The notes below the pieces were generated by a model. That model saw nothing but the letters and a program-made list of their open reading frames with translations, had not been told where the DNA came from and searched no databases. This document shows positions 5,518-6,324 of a DNA stretch of 6,324 nucleotides, one piece after another (within the stretch, counting starts at the first letter, position 1; every line of letters starts with the position of its first letter). Source of the stretch: an uncultured Bacillus sp. (GTDB lineage Bacteria > Bacillota > Bacilli > Bacillales_B > DSM-18226); NCBI RefSeq assembly GCF_946478885.1, contig NZ_CAMLDX010000139.1:1-6324 (forward strand), in the 5' to 3' direction. The position numbers and the translations under genes are program-made.

Positions 5518-6324
5518 GTGTCCTTAAAACCATTTATGGATCCTCTTCCAATTCCAAAAGTTCTGCAGCCTAAGTCCTTCATTGATGGCTGTCCGTATTA
5601 TGAAGTCTCGATGATGGAATTTCAACAATCACTTCATAGCCAACTTAATAAGACAACCGTATGGGGATACGAAGAAACTTATCCCGGACCGATATTTGAA
5701 GTGTTCGAAAATCAACAGATTTATGTTTGTTGGAACAATCTTTTACCTATTAAACATCTTCTTCCTGTGGATAAAACTGTACATGGATCCGGGCCTGATC
5801 AACCAGAAGTTCGGACGGTTGTGCACGTTCACGGAGCCAGTGTTCGTCCGGAGTATGATGGTCATCCCGATGCTTGGTTTACCCGGGAGTTTCAAGAAAC
5901 CGGCCCCTTTTTTTCATCGAAAATATACAGTTATCCTAACCGGCAACATGCCGCTACATTGTGGTACCATGACCATGCATTAGGGATCACAAGATTGAAC
6001 GTATACGTCGGACTAGGAGGCTTTTATATTATTCGTCATCCTCAAGAACAACAATTTAATCTTCCCCAAGGCCGGTATGAAATTCCACTTATGATCCAAG
6101 ATAGATCTTTTCATTCAGACGGTTCGCTTTTTTATCCTGTCCAACCAGAGGAAGCATCTACTAAATTACCTTATCCTTCTGTTGTTCCTGAATTTTTTGG
6201 GGATGCGATTTTAGTCAACGGAAAAGTTTGGCCTTACTTGGAAGTGGAACCAAGAAAATATCGTTTTCGGATTGTGAATGGTTCAAATGCACGTTTTTAT
6301 CGCATGCGGTTAGACACAGGTCAA
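5518..6324 (+). CDS. cotA: CotA-type multicopper oxidase (laccase/bilirubin oxidase), 3' truncated by window end
   Basis: Multicopper oxidases of this group oxidise phenols and similar substrates and reduce oxygen to water. In B. subtilis CotA sits in the outer spore coat and makes brown pigment. The 269 codons present align by eye with roughly the first half of CotA (513 residues). Landmarks are TYPGPIFEV (54-62), VVHVHG (101-106) with copper ligands His103 and His105, DAWFTREFQETGP (118-130), LWYHDHALGITRLNVY (148-163) with His151 and His153, and ILVNGKVWPYLEVEPRKYRF (231-250). The ligand positions are offset by exactly two from CotA His105, 107, 153 and 155. The C-terminal His and Cys ligands of the T1 and T2/T3 centres lie beyond the window. 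There is no signal peptide, as in CotA. It starts 14 bp after the sulfite-oxidase-like gene with a strong ribosome binding site, so the two are probably co-expressed. Confidence 0.95.
   Translation, partial: MSLKPFMDPLPIPKVLQPKSFIDGCPYYEVSMMEFQQSLHSQLNKTTVWGYEETYPGPIFEVFENQQIYVCWNNLLPIKHLLPVDKTVHGSGPDQPEVRTVVHVHGASVRPEYDGHPDAWFTREFQETGPFFSSKIYSYPNRQHAATLWYHDHALGITRLNVYVGLGGFYIIRHPQEQQFNLPQGRYEIPLMIQDRSFHSDGSLFYPVQPEEASTKLPYPSVVPEFFGDAILVNGKVWPYLEVEPRKYRFRIVNGSNARFYRMRLDTGQ

Noticed and set aside
5696..5983. Plus-strand ORF of 95 codons inside the laccase gene
   Set aside because: It is out of frame with the strongly conserved CotA-like reading frame, which contains all expected copper motifs.
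1..6324. CRISPR arrays, tRNA or rRNA genes
   Set aside because: No regularly spaced direct repeats of CRISPR type and no tRNA or rRNA hallmarks were seen on either strand.

Overview
The window looks like the chromosome of a spore-forming member of the Bacillales. The evidence is AT-rich DNA, strong AGGAGG-type ribosome binding sites, GTG and TTG starts, a MocR-type regulator relic, a circularly permuted RsgA GTPase, and a CotA-type laccase reading frame very close to the Bacillus subtilis spore-coat enzyme. The genus cannot be fixed from sequence alone.

Layout. Bases 3-143 hold the 3' end of a small membrane protein gene. Bases 144-1263 are a degraded zone: hairpins, short repeated 3'-tails of a lost gene, a C-terminal relic of a MocR/GntR aminotransferase-like regulator on the minus strand (575-889), and a frame-broken relic (897-1207). 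Bases 1264-2584 are an intact, self-contained unit: a possible promoter, an 18-codon leader peptide, a mutually exclusive RNA stem system that can hide the next ribosome binding site, an RsgA-family ribosome-assembly GTPase, and a rho-independent terminator. Bases 2585-3280 have no convincing gene but hold four hairpins, including a perfect 20-bp one, and a second copy of the gene tail seen near 473-508, in the opposite orientation.

Bases 3281-6324 are a different kind of DNA, visibly less AT-rich. They hold three co-directional genes: a cell-wall-binding-repeat (CW_binding_2) protein whose 5' end is frameshifted, a cytoplasmic-type sulfite-oxidase-family molybdoenzyme, and a CotA-like multicopper oxidase that runs off the window. 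The last two are 14 bp apart and are probably translated as an operon. The set suggests an oxidoreductase and surface cassette, possibly linked to the spore coat because CotA is a coat protein in B. subtilis. That link is inference.

The most interesting element is the leader-peptide/anti-Shine-Dalgarno arrangement in front of the RsgA gene. It resembles the translational attenuators of ribosome-targeting antibiotic resistance genes, but here it controls a ribosome-maturation GTPase. Inverted gene-tail remnants flank this unit, so it may have arrived as a mobile cargo segment.
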